The translations under genes were made by a program, and so were the position numbers. A stretch of DNA of 21,980 bases from Candidatus Dojkabacteria bacterium UBA2177 (GTDB lineage Bacteria; Patescibacteriota; Dojkabacteria; SC72): positions 1-21,980 of the forward strand of contig DCVX01000024.1 of the NCBI GenBank assembly GCA_002328805.1. The letters run 5' to 3'. Of the stretch, positions 1 to 7,175 are shown in pieces; the first letter of the stretch is position 1; every line of letters begins with the position of its first letter. The notes below the pieces were generated by a model that was not told the origin of the DNA, ran no database searches, and worked only from the letters and a program-made list of their open reading frames with translations.

Positions 1-1115
1 TTGGTATATTCAATTGTATATGGTGGTCTCGTCCCTATCCCATAGAATACTAAGTCAAAAATTTCTTTAGGATATTTTCCAATAGGAGTTTTCAGGTCAA
101 AATTGTGCTCTTTAGCAACTTCTTTTAATATCCTTGATGTCCAACTATCCTTTGTAGTTCTGTTTCCCCATGGGAATATTCCCCCTTCATTTATTGTTAG
201 ACTAGGATTATATATTAAGCTAATATCAATCTCTTTTAATGTCCCAAGGCCTGTGCATTCAGGGCAAGCACCCTCTGGAGCGTTGAAAGAAAATGATGCT
301 GGAGTTATTTTAGGGTAGGAGATGCCACATTTAAGGCAGGTGTTGTTCTCTGAAAAGAAAAGATTTTCTCCATTTTCCAATATAATTTTAACCTCTCCGT
401 CGGACTCTGTGGTTGCTAATTCTATGGCGTCAACAAGTCTTTTGTGGAATTCCTTTGTATCCATATCTTTTGTGTGAAGTCTGTCTACAATTAAATCTAC
501 AGTATGTTTTTTATTTTCATCTAGATTAAGATCTTCTATGTCATCTAGCATGTAAATGTCACCGTCTACCATCACTCTAAGGAATCCTTGGTTGAGGAGT
601 CTGTCAAAAAGGGAAATAAACTGTCCCTTACGGTTTTTTATGAGGGGTGAAACTATCTGGATTTTTTGTGTGGAACCTTTTAGATGGTTGATCACTTTTT
701 TTGTTATTTCTTCTATAGTCTGGGCTTGTATCTCTGAACCACACTTTGGACAGTGGGCTTGTCCTACATGTCCATAGAGTAATCTTAGGTGATTATATAT
801 CTCCGTAATGGTTCCAACCGTCGATCTTGGGTTTGTAGAGGTTGTCTTTTGGTCTATGGAGATAGCAGGGGAGAGCCCTGTTATTGAATCTATATCTGGT
901 TTATGCATCACTCCGAGGAATTGTCTAGCATAAGAAGAAAGTGATTCCACATATCTTCTTTGGCCCTCTGCATAGAGAGTGTCAAAGGCTAGGGAACTCT
1001 TACCGCTTCCTGATAATCCAGTTAAGACAACTAATTTGTTTTTAGGGATATCTACAGAGATATTTTTAAGATTATTCTCTCTAGCTCCTCTTATTTTTAT
1101 GTAATCTTGTGACAT
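1..1115 (-). CDS. uvrA: UvrA, excinuclease ABC subunit A (5' part, cut by window start)
   Basis: UvrA is the damage-sensing ABC ATPase of nucleotide excision repair; it dimerises, loads UvrB on lesions and leaves. Only the first 371 residues are in the window; the gene continues past position 1. The translation starts MSQDYIKIRGARENNL, and the Walker A GLSGSGKSS follows at about residues 33-41. Next comes the typical stretch YAEGQRRYVESLSSYARQFL and a CPKC pair near residues 122-125. Further on, a CLKC and a CPEC pair lie 19 residues apart (around positions 250-350), which is the first UvrA zinc finger, within the family context PEGACPECTGLG. The start ATG is at 1113-1115, and an extended -10 box lies just upstream. 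The gene is divergent from tRNA-Arg. Identity is secure; nothing can be said about the C-terminal half. Confidence 0.97.
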   Translation of the reverse strand, partial: MSQDYIKIRGARENNLKNISVDIPKNKLVVLTGLSGSGKSSLAFDTLYAEGQRRYVESLSSYARQFLGVMHKPDIDSITGLSPAISIDQKTTSTNPRSTVGTITEIYNHLRLLYGHVGQAHCPKCGSEIQAQTIEEITKKVINHLKGSTQKIQIVSPLIKNRKGQFISLFDRLLNQGFLRVMVDGDIYMLDDIEDLNLDENKKHTVDLIVDRLHTKDMDTKEFHKRLVDAIELATTESDGEVKIILENGENLFFSENNTCLKCGISYPKITPASFSFNAPEGACPECTGLGTLKEIDISLIYNPSLTINEGGIFPWGNRTTKDSWTSRILKEVAKEHNFDLKTPIGKYPKEIFDLVFYGIGTRPPYTIEYT

Positions 1116-1125
1116 GACGACATTA

Positions 1126-1134
1126 ATTATAACA
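1126..1134 (-). promoter_or_regulatory. Extended -10 promoter of uvrA
   Basis: On the minus strand TGTTATAAT is an extended -10 (TGn plus consensus TATAAT). It ends 10 nt before the uvrA ATG, so transcription would start about 4 nt upstream of the start codon. No good -35 is visible at 16-18 nt. There is no Shine-Dalgarno sequence in the short leader. Confidence 0.6.
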
Positions 1135-1228
1135 TGGGGAGAGGAATTCTTTATAATCCCCTTATTAAAGGTGTTTATGTGTAAATTTCTGTGTAAAAAT
1201 GGTAAGATAGGGGGTGTTTAGAAACTTT

Positions 1229-1302
1229 GCACCCGTAGCTCAATAGGATAGAGCAACGCACTCCTAACGCGTAGGTTGTTGGTTCGATTCCGACCGGGTG
1301 CG
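1229..1302 (+). tRNA. tRNA-Arg (anticodon CCT)
   Basis: A full cloverleaf can be drawn: acceptor GCACCCG with CGGGTGC, D stem GCTC/GAGC, T arm GTTGG-TTCGATT-CCGAC, discriminator G. The anticodon loop CTCCTAA gives anticodon CCT, which reads AGG. The anticodon stem ACGCA/CGCGT has an A.C mismatch at the loop-closing pair 31-39. CCA is not encoded. A TAAGAT box at 1203-1208 may be the -10, but the -35 is unconvincing. The downstream gene is convergent and stops only 8 nt from the tRNA 3' end. Confidence 0.93.
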
Positions 1303-1309
1303 TTTGTTG

Positions 1310-2893
1310 TTATTTAAGTCTATACTGATTTATTACAACAGTAGTCTCGTCAGGACTATTCTCTAGGGTAACAATATATTCTCTATTTTTTCTTATGGTG
1401 TGTAAAAGTATTGGGTCCATATCTAAGAGTTCTGTTTGATTCTCTCCATCTTTCTCTGAGATCTGGAGTTTGTTCTCCTTTATGTAGTAAAGATAATTTG
1501 AATTAGAGAGCCAAGATATTCTATCTGTATTCTCTGTTGATATGTTTTCAACCTTTCTCGTCCCTATTTCTTCCGTGTGGTCGGCTTCTTCCTTCTCTAG
1601 GGTAAAGATATAGTAGTAATTGTCGTTAACAAAGAGAAGTTTTCTTGAATCTGGAGAGAAAGATATGAGTTTAGCAGGATGTGTACAGATCATTCTGTAT
1701 TTATCTGTGGTAATGTCATACCAGTATACAGAGGTCTCTGTTTTGATATATACACCATTAAGTTCTTGATTGACTTCAAAGTATGTAATTTTACCTATAG
1801 CCTGTGTCGCTTGTGGGGAGGTTGTAAATTCTGGATAAGAATCTCCATTGTTCCTATAGTGGTCTATGTAGTCAGTTCCCTTCTGAAAATAAGCTTTGTC
1901 AATCGTATACTTAGGAGATTGACCATTTGGAAGCATCTGTTTGAGAGCATATATGTATGTGCTGTCTTCTTCTGTATGTAAATCCTCTAGAATGTAAAAG
2001 AATCCTTCTTCATCTGTGTTCCAGATGTAATCCGTATCTGGTTCTTTTGTTACTAGAAGACTGGGTTCCTCTATTTCAGGGAGTAGTGTAGTGTCAATTG
2101 TAGAAATCTCAGTGGCAGATTCCAGTACTATGTGTCTATTATCTCTAGACCAAGAGTGTGTAGACTCCGCAATCTCAGGAATCGAGATTGGTTCTAGGTT
2201 CTCTAAGAGTATGGGGGTTGTTAGATTTACAATGTAGTGATTTTCTAGCTCTCCTTCTGTAAGCGTCATGACTGCTTTCTGGCCGTTATGGGCAATCTCT
2301 AAATCTATATCTTGTTCCTCTGTTAATGTCAGGAGTTGAACAGGATTGGGATTTAAATTCCACACTGGGCTATTAATTCTGTAACTCCACAAACCTCTTT
2401 CTCCAGTTGGATTTGTTATTAGGAATATGAAGTAGGCTTCGTTATCACTTACCCAAGTCTTTTCTACTTTTCCTTGCTGTTCCCAAACACTTAGAGGTGC
2501 TATCTCTTCTAGTATTAAGAAAGGATATAGTAGAGTGGATTTTTCCTCAACTATCTCTACTCGTTTATGCCAATCTCGGTAACCGTTCTTTTTAACTGTT
2601 ATACTATTTATCCCAACATCCAAGGTTCTACTTTTGGGTGTTCTTCCAATACTATCTCCATTAATATATAACTCCGCAGAGGATGGTTCAGTCTGGACTG
2701 TAAGGACACCAGTTTTTTTAATATTTTTTTCGGAGATATTAATTCTGTAACCTCTAGAGAAGTAGTAAATTACAAGTGCACCACCTACAATAAATAATAC
2801 TGAAAAAATGGACATGAGTAGGCTGACTGCATTAATTTCTCTTTTTATTTTTTCTTTTGTCTTTCCTTCTGTTTTATCTTTTGTTTTTTCCAT
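1310..2893 (-). CDS. Membrane-anchored PEGA-domain protein with propeller-like C-terminal region
   Basis: A 527-residue protein of unknown function. Residues 1-21 are a Lys/Glu-rich cytoplasmic tail, and residues about 22-46 form one hydrophobic helix. Residues about 61-115 are a PEGA-type beta domain: GVLTVQTEPSSAELYINGD, then IGRTP, then GYRDWHKRVEI. PEGA domains are known from surface and cell-envelope proteins, often beside other extracytoplasmic modules. The remaining roughly 400 residues have repeated short beta-strand patterns with SW/W-rich turns and clusters such as LISFSPDSRKLLFVNDN and RISWLSNSNYLYYIKE, which resemble TolB/WD-like propeller blades; this is a pattern judgement, not a proven fold. 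The topology suggests an N-in signal anchor with the bulk outside the cell. The gene is monocistronic, divergent from trpS, and ends 8 nt from tRNA-Arg with no terminator seen. The function is unknown. Confidence 0.85.
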   Translation of the reverse strand: MEKTKDKTEGKTKEKIKREINAVSLLMSIFSVLFIVGGALVIYYFSRGYRINISEKNIKKTGVLTVQTEPSSAELYINGDSIGRTPKSRTLDVGINSITVKKNGYRDWHKRVEIVEEKSTLLYPFLILEEIAPLSVWEQQGKVEKTWVSDNEAYFIFLITNPTGERGLWSYRINSPVWNLNPNPVQLLTLTEEQDIDLEIAHNGQKAVMTLTEGELENHYIVNLTTPILLENLEPISIPEIAESTHSWSRDNRHIVLESATEISTIDTTLLPEIEEPSLLVTKEPDTDYIWNTDEEGFFYILEDLHTEEDSTYIYALKQMLPNGQSPKYTIDKAYFQKGTDYIDHYRNNGDSYPEFTTSPQATQAIGKITYFEVNQELNGVYIKTETSVYWYDITTDKYRMICTHPAKLISFSPDSRKLLFVNDNYYYIFTLEKEEADHTEEIGTRKVENISTENTDRISWLSNSNYLYYIKENKLQISEKDGENQTELLDMDPILLHTIRKNREYIVTLENSPDETTVVINQYRLK

Positions 2894-2909
2894 CTTCTTT
2901 ACAATGTAA

Positions 2910-2939
2910 AGTATAGCATAATGGTAAAGAAGTTGTTAA
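2910..2939 (-). promoter_or_regulatory. Promoter of the PEGA protein gene
   Basis: Minus strand: TTAACA (2939-2934), an 18-nt spacer, then TATACT (2915-2910) preceded by TGC, an extended -10. The expected start is near 2903, giving a leader of about 10 nt. A 13-bp palindrome TTTACA-A-TGTAAA (2898-2910) covers the transcription start and touches the -10, so it could be an operator. The -35 overlaps the -10 of the divergent trpS promoter. Confidence 0.6.
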
Positions 2940-2942
2940 AAT
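2934..2942 (+). promoter_or_regulatory. Extended -10 promoter of trpS
   Basis: TGTTAAAAT is a TGn-extended -10 ending 9 nt before the trpS ATG, so the predicted mRNA leader is about 3 nt. There is no clear -35. It shares bases with the -35 of the divergent PEGA gene promoter, so the two promoters probably cannot be occupied together. Confidence 0.5.
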
Positions 2943-2951
2943 AGGGGTATT

Positions 2952-3959
2952 ATGGAAAAGAAAAGAATTTTAACAGGTGATAGGCCAACTGGGAGACTAC
3001 ACATTGGTCATCTGTTGGGGTCTTTAGAGAATAGAGCTCAGTTGCAGGACAAATATGATGAATATATTCTAATTGCAAATGTCCAGGCTCTCGCGGACAA
3101 TTTTGATAATCCTGGGAAAGTTAGGGAGAATATTGAGGAATTACTTTGTGATTACTACGCTGCAGGAATAGATTTTGACAAGGTTACAGTATTTATTCAG
3201 AGTGAAGTCCCCGAAATACATGAGATATTTGTGTACCTTGCAAATTTTGTTTCAATCCAGCAGATACAACACAATCCTACTATTAAAACAGAGATAGCAC
3301 AGAAGGGTATGGATAAATCTACTCCTTTAGGTTTCTTTATGTATCCTATACATCAGGTGGCAGATATTCTTTGTGTTAATGCTGATTTAGTTCCTGTTGG
3401 TAAGGACCAGGCCCCTATGGTTGAAGATACTAGAAGGTTAGCAAGGAAGTTTAACAACACTTATGGTGTAGAAGTTTTTAATGAGCCAGAAGCTCTCTTT
3501 GGAGTAGATATAAATATCCCAGGAATAGATGGGAAGGCAAAGATGAGTAAAAGTTTAAATAACTGTATATATCTCTCTGACAGTGCAGAAGAGTTAAGAG
3601 CGAAGGTATTTAAGGTTTATACAGACCCTAACAGAATACATGCTACAGATCCAGGAAAGATAGAGGGCAATGTTGCCTTTTTGTATATGGATCTTTTCAA
3701 CGAGGATAAAGACGAAGTTGAAGAGATGAAGAAAAGGTACAAGGAAGGGAATATAAAGGATGTGGAGGTTAAAGAGAGATTATTTGAGGTAATGAATGAG
3801 AAGCTTACTCCAATAAGAGAAAGGAGAAAAGAAGCGGAGGGGATGAAGGATGAACTTCTAAAGAAAGCAATTGAAGGTAGTGTCAAAACCTCTAGTATAG
3901 CGAAAGAAACAGTAGTGCAGATGAAAAAAGCTATGCTTTTGGAATTTAATAGTAAATAA
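2952..3959 (+). CDS. trpS: Tryptophanyl-tRNA synthetase
   Basis: TrpRS charges tRNA-Trp with tryptophan at the expense of ATP and is a class Ic enzyme acting as a cytoplasmic dimer. The 335 residues match the usual bacterial length (about 330). The Rossmann signature GRLHIGHL is at about residues 14-21, and KMSKS is at 197-201 in DGKAKMSKSLNN. Family stretches such as QSEVPEIHEIF, FMYPIHQVADIL and VGKDQAPMVEDTRRLARKFN are also present. The ATG at 2952 gives a normal N terminus (MEKKRILTGDRPTGRLH). The gene is followed after 17 nt by a divergent mreB paralogue that has its own promoter inside the end of trpS. The single tRNA-Trp of this window lies 12 kb away in the secE region. Confidence 0.98.
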   Translation: MEKKRILTGDRPTGRLHIGHLLGSLENRAQLQDKYDEYILIANVQALADNFDNPGKVRENIEELLCDYYAAGIDFDKVTVFIQSEVPEIHEIFVYLANFVSIQQIQHNPTIKTEIAQKGMDKSTPLGFFMYPIHQVADILCVNADLVPVGKDQAPMVEDTRRLARKFNNTYGVEVFNEPEALFGVDINIPGIDGKAKMSKSLNNCIYLSDSAEELRAKVFKVYTDPNRIHATDPGKIEGNVAFLYMDLFNEDKDEVEEMKKRYKEGNIKDVEVKERLFEVMNEKLTPIRERRKEAEGMKDELLKKAIEGSVKTSSIAKETVVQMKKAMLLEFNSK

Positions 3960-3967
3960 CTTATAGT
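3939..3967 (+). promoter_or_regulatory. Promoter of the first mreB paralogue
   Basis: TTGGAA (3939-3944), 17-nt spacer, TATAGT (3962-3967). It lies over the 3' end of trpS. The -10 ends 9 nt before the mreB ATG, so the expected leader is about 3 nt. No Shine-Dalgarno sequence is present. Confidence 0.5.
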
Positions 3968-3976
3968 TTTCGACGT

Positions 3977-4996
3977 ATGATTGGAAAAAAGCTAGGTATT
4001 GACTTAGGTACAGCAAACTCGGTTGTTTTTGTCCAAGGAGAAGGCATTGTCCTTATGGAGCCGACGGTCGTTGCTATAGATGTCAATACTTATACAGTGA
4101 TTGCAGTTGGGGAGAAGGCAAAGAAAATGATAGGTAAAACCCCAGAGAACATTGTTGCAAAGAGACCACTTAGAGATGGGGTAATAGCGGACTCTAGGGT
4201 CACAGAAGCCTTGCTTCGACATTTCTTTGACAAAGCCCTGGGTAAGTCTAGATTTTTTAAGCCAGATGTTGTTATTAGTGTTCCTGCGGGTATTACTACT
4301 GTCGAGCAGAGAGCTGTTCTAAAGGCAGCCAATGCCGTAGGGTCTAGAAGTATTACACTTCTACCCGAACCTTTGTTAGCCGCATTAGGAGCGGGTCTGC
4401 CTATAGATAAATCTGCTGGTAGCATGATAATAAATATGGGAGGGGGAACTTCAGAGGTTGCAGTTATGTCCCTGGATGGAATAGTGGAATACGAATCTTT
4501 GAGAGTTGCTGGAGACGCTATTAATGAAAGCATAATATCCTTTATGAGAAAGAAGAAAGGGGTTTTAATTGGAGAACAAACAGCAGAGAATATGAAGATT
4601 AAAATTGGCTCGGCAGTTGAAGTTAAGGATCCTAAGGAGATGGAAGTGAGAGGTAGAGATGTTGGTGCTGGTATGCCTAAGTCTATGGTTATAGACTCAA
4701 ACGATGTTGCCAGAGCTATAGAGAAACCTCTTAGAGATATTATTAGGTCCATACAGACTGTTTTAGAAAAAACGCCTCCAGAACTATCTGCAGACATAAT
4801 AGATAGAGGAATGGTTATGAGTGGAGGTACTGCAAAGCTTAGAAATTTAGATAAACTTCTATCCAAGGCAACCGGAGTTCCAGCTCATGTTGCAGACGAC
4901 CCTCTATATTGTGTTGCTAAGGGAACAGGTATAGCTCTAGAGTTAATTGCAACAGGGGAAAGAGTATTTTCATTTAACAAAGAATTTAGGAGATAG
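3977..4996 (+). CDS. mreB: MreB/actin-like protein, divergent paralogue (MreB1)
   Basis: A bacterial actin homologue of 339 residues that should bind ATP and form membrane-associated filaments guiding wall synthesis. The phosphate-1 motif IDLGTANS is at about 8-15. The second phosphate loop region reads NMGGGTSEVAVMSLDGI, where most MreBs have DxGGGTT/SDIAV; here Asn replaces the Asp before the Gly-rich loop. The adenosine motif is MSGGTAKLRNLDKLL near the C terminus. It differs clearly from the second copy at 18352, which has IDVGGGTTDIAVFSLGD and sits in the mre operon. This copy stands between trpS and a DUF1704 peptidase, away from mreC and mreD, so it may be a specialised cytoskeletal protein. 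Assignment to the family is secure; the separate role is inference. Confidence 0.93.
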   Translation: MIGKKLGIDLGTANSVVFVQGEGIVLMEPTVVAIDVNTYTVIAVGEKAKKMIGKTPENIVAKRPLRDGVIADSRVTEALLRHFFDKALGKSRFFKPDVVISVPAGITTVEQRAVLKAANAVGSRSITLLPEPLLAALGAGLPIDKSAGSMIINMGGGTSEVAVMSLDGIVEYESLRVAGDAINESIISFMRKKKGVLIGEQTAENMKIKIGSAVEVKDPKEMEVRGRDVGAGMPKSMVIDSNDVARAIEKPLRDIIRSIQTVLEKTPPELSADIIDRGMVMSGGTAKLRNLDKLLSKATGVPAHVADDPLYCVAKGTGIALELIATGERVFSFNKEFRR

Positions 4997-5050
4997 GTGT
5001 AATAGGAGATAAGGATAAATAACCAAGTAGTTTTTCGAGCAATATTTTAG

Positions 5051-5056
5051 TAGAAT
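5051..5056 (+). promoter_or_regulatory. Possible -10 box of the DUF1704 gene
   Basis: TAGAAT ends 6 nt before ATG 5063, so a transcript would begin at or next to the A of that ATG, as a leaderless mRNA. The -35 is weak. Alternatively the gene is co-transcribed with mreB1, 60-66 nt upstream. Upstream, the octamer AGGAGATA occurs twice (around 4988-5013). Confidence 0.35.
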
Positions 5057-5062
5057 GTGGTT

Positions 5063-6223
5063 ATGGGAATATTAAACAAAGCCAGAAAAGGGATGACTTT
5101 ACAAGAGGTTAGTTCACTCTTAAACGACTTAAGGCTTCCAATTTCAATGGTTTATACTCCTGTAAATCTTAAGTCCGAAAAGAAGAAATTTTTCGACTCA
5201 GATACATATAATCCAGATTTTCAATACAAGATTGTAAAGAACAACAATGATGATATCTTAAGGAAACTCCTTCATGTAGAGGAGATAGTTGATGTAGATC
5301 CAAGAATATCTGATTTCTATATCCGCCTGATTAGCTCAAAAAAGGAAGCTAATGATTTAATGCATGCTGTAGGAAATAATGAATTAGTAACAGATATATC
5401 CTATAACCGCTATGGGAAGCCATCTTCAATACTTTTCAGGAATGCTTCTAGGGTCTTAAGGGGAAGGATGTCTGGTTATGATGTTAAAAAATCTAAGTCT
5501 TTAGATAAGGGAAAGACTTTTGGTTACAAGGAAATAGAGGATGTATTTAAAGTTGTGTTTAACGAGTTAGGGCTTGAAGAGTGGGGTGTTGCCGAGTCAA
5601 AGAACATCTCTAAAAATTCCATAAAGGTTGGTATAAAGTCAAAGAGAGTGTTTGTAGATCCTAAGATAGAGAGAACACAATTTAAGTTAAGAAAAACTAT
5701 TGTGCACGAGGTTGGAACCCATGTTTTAAGAGCAACAAATGGAGCGAAGACAGGGTTTGATGCTTTATCTAAAGCCAATCTTGCATCCTACTTGGATGTA
5801 GAGGAGGGTCTTGCAACATGGAATGAGCAAAATCTAGGACTTCTTACGGACAGGTGGTTAATTAAAAAGGCCGCGTTGACATATACTCTTTATATTGGCG
5901 AAGATATGAGTTTTAGAGAATTGTACAATGCCTTACTTGGGGTACTTCCGAGGTATGGTGCCTTTAGTACGGTATATAGAATTAAGAGAGGCTTGAGTGA
6001 TACCGCATATAGTGGGTTATATACAAAAGATATTGTCTATTTCAGGGGATTTAGAAAAGTTTTAAGGAATTTAGATAAAGATCCTTCTCTTTACGATTTG
6101 CTTTATGCTGGAAAGATTGGTTTCGAGCAAACTGAGTGGGTTAGGGAAGGGTTAATACAAAAACCAGAGAGGGTTCCAACCAAAGAAAAATGGGAGGAGA
6201 TATTTAAAAAAGCTGGGATATAG
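5063..6223 (+). CDS. DUF1704 / QEGLA-motif zinc metallopeptidase (MATCAP-like)
   Basis: A 386-residue protein with the two hallmarks of the DUF1704 family: a metal-binding HEVGTH (residues about 215-220, followed by VLRATNG) and the EEGLA motif (about 247-251, EEGLATWNEQN). In gluzincin-like enzymes the two His and the downstream Glu hold zinc, and the Glu of HExxxH activates water. Bacterial members are annotated only as flavohemoglobin expression-modulating QEGLA proteins. Eukaryotic members (MATCAP) cut C-terminal tyrosine from tubulin. The first roughly 150 residues lack recognised motifs. I take ATG 5063 over GTG 5057 because the -10 at 5051-5056 would place the transcript start there. 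The gene ends directly against the convergent ATP-grasp operon, which suggests it trims the product of those ligases. No signal peptide is seen. The substrate is unknown. Confidence 0.88.
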   Translation: MGILNKARKGMTLQEVSSLLNDLRLPISMVYTPVNLKSEKKKFFDSDTYNPDFQYKIVKNNNDDILRKLLHVEEIVDVDPRISDFYIRLISSKKEANDLMHAVGNNELVTDISYNRYGKPSSILFRNASRVLRGRMSGYDVKKSKSLDKGKTFGYKEIEDVFKVVFNELGLEEWGVAESKNISKNSIKVGIKSKRVFVDPKIERTQFKLRKTIVHEVGTHVLRATNGAKTGFDALSKANLASYLDVEEGLATWNEQNLGLLTDRWLIKKAALTYTLYIGEDMSFRELYNALLGVLPRYGAFSTVYRIKRGLSDTAYSGLYTKDIVYFRGFRKVLRNLDKDPSLYDLLYAGKIGFEQTEWVREGLIQKPERVPTKEKWEEIFKKAGI

Positions 6224-7162
6224 CTATTCTTTAAATGCAGTAATAATTGCCTCTGCTATATTTGTAGGACTTCCTTCTGTAATCTTTGTCTCATAGGCTT
6301 TAAATCCTGGATGGAAGCTTATTTCTTGTATGTATGGTTTGTTATCAATATACATAAAGTCTACTGCAATAAAATCTGCTCCGATTAGTGTTGCAAATCT
6401 CTCTGCAATCTCTTTCATTTCTGGATTGGGATTGTTATACATTTCGTATTCTCCTTTGCTGACAGTCATAAAGCCTTCTTTAGCTTTTCTCTTCCATCCC
6501 CCTATAACTTCTCCAAGCTTAACAAAAATCCTGTAGTCTTCTCCTGAAGGAGAGAATTCTTGAAGAAACATGCGAGAGGTATCGATATTACCTAACTTTT
6601 TATATTCGTCAATAGAGTCTAATTTAAAGACATTTTTCTTTATTTTTTCTTTTCCTTCTATATTCTCTATCCTGTTTTCACCTGTGTAATCTTTCATAAT
6701 TAGGGGGTAATCATTTAGTATATCTCTATCCTGTAAGTAGTCTCCGTCTGTTCTAAAATAGGTGTCAAAGTAGGGAAGATTATTTTTTACACAGAAAAGA
6801 GCTGTTGCTATTTTGTTGTAATAGGGAAGATTCTTAATAGCTTCTGAGTTTTGAACTAGAATTTTTTTCTCTGGATTTTTACTGTTGTACAGATCGACAT
6901 AGTCGATTATGTATCTCTTAAAGTGATACTCTTTCTCATCCGATAAGGAATGACCTCTAAAGATTATATGGGAATATTCTGTAATATCTCTTCCTCCAGC
7001 TCTTATTGTGAGGTTTTCGTCTTTAATGATAAATTCGAGTTCATCATTGTAAGCGAAGTCATACGAATAATCTCTCTTCTCTAATTCTTGAACTAATCTT
7101 TTTGAAGCAGTAGAGATTTGTCCTGTTATTCTTTGTCTTTTATCTATAATCAAATATCTCAT
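6224..7162 (-). CDS. RimK-like ATP-grasp ligase
   Basis: A 312-residue ATP-grasp enzyme, last gene of the five-gene minus-strand operon. RimK-type enzymes join an amino acid (often glutamate) or peptide to a carboxylate through an acyl phosphate. The first 100 residues form the pre-ATP-grasp domain (DKRQRITGQISTAS, then YSHIIFRGHS). The ATP-grasp core holds YPLIMKDYTG, the adenine-side region MFLQEFSPSGEDYRIFV, then GGWKRKAKEGFMTVSKG and FIAVDFMYID. The closing metal-binding motif reads QEISFHPGFKAYE: Glu280 is kept, but the usual Asn two residues later is Ser282. This may weaken one Mg2+ site or mark a subfamily. The upstream ligase gene ends 13 nt before it. Its stop codon abuts that of the convergent DUF1704 gene with no spacer. 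The substrate is unknown. Confidence 0.87.
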   Translation of the reverse strand: MRYLIIDKRQRITGQISTASKRLVQELEKRDYSYDFAYNDELEFIIKDENLTIRAGGRDITEYSHIIFRGHSLSDEKEYHFKRYIIDYVDLYNSKNPEKKILVQNSEAIKNLPYYNKIATALFCVKNNLPYFDTYFRTDGDYLQDRDILNDYPLIMKDYTGENRIENIEGKEKIKKNVFKLDSIDEYKKLGNIDTSRMFLQEFSPSGEDYRIFVKLGEVIGGWKRKAKEGFMTVSKGEYEMYNNPNPEMKEIAERFATLIGADFIAVDFMYIDNKPYIQEISFHPGFKAYETKITEGSPTNIAEAIITAFKE

Positions 7163-7175
7163 AGTGTATATATTT

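Noticed and set aside
4090..4866. 258-codon open frame on the minus strand inside mreB1
   Set aside because: It is antisense to a clear MreB reading frame and its translation has no family features.
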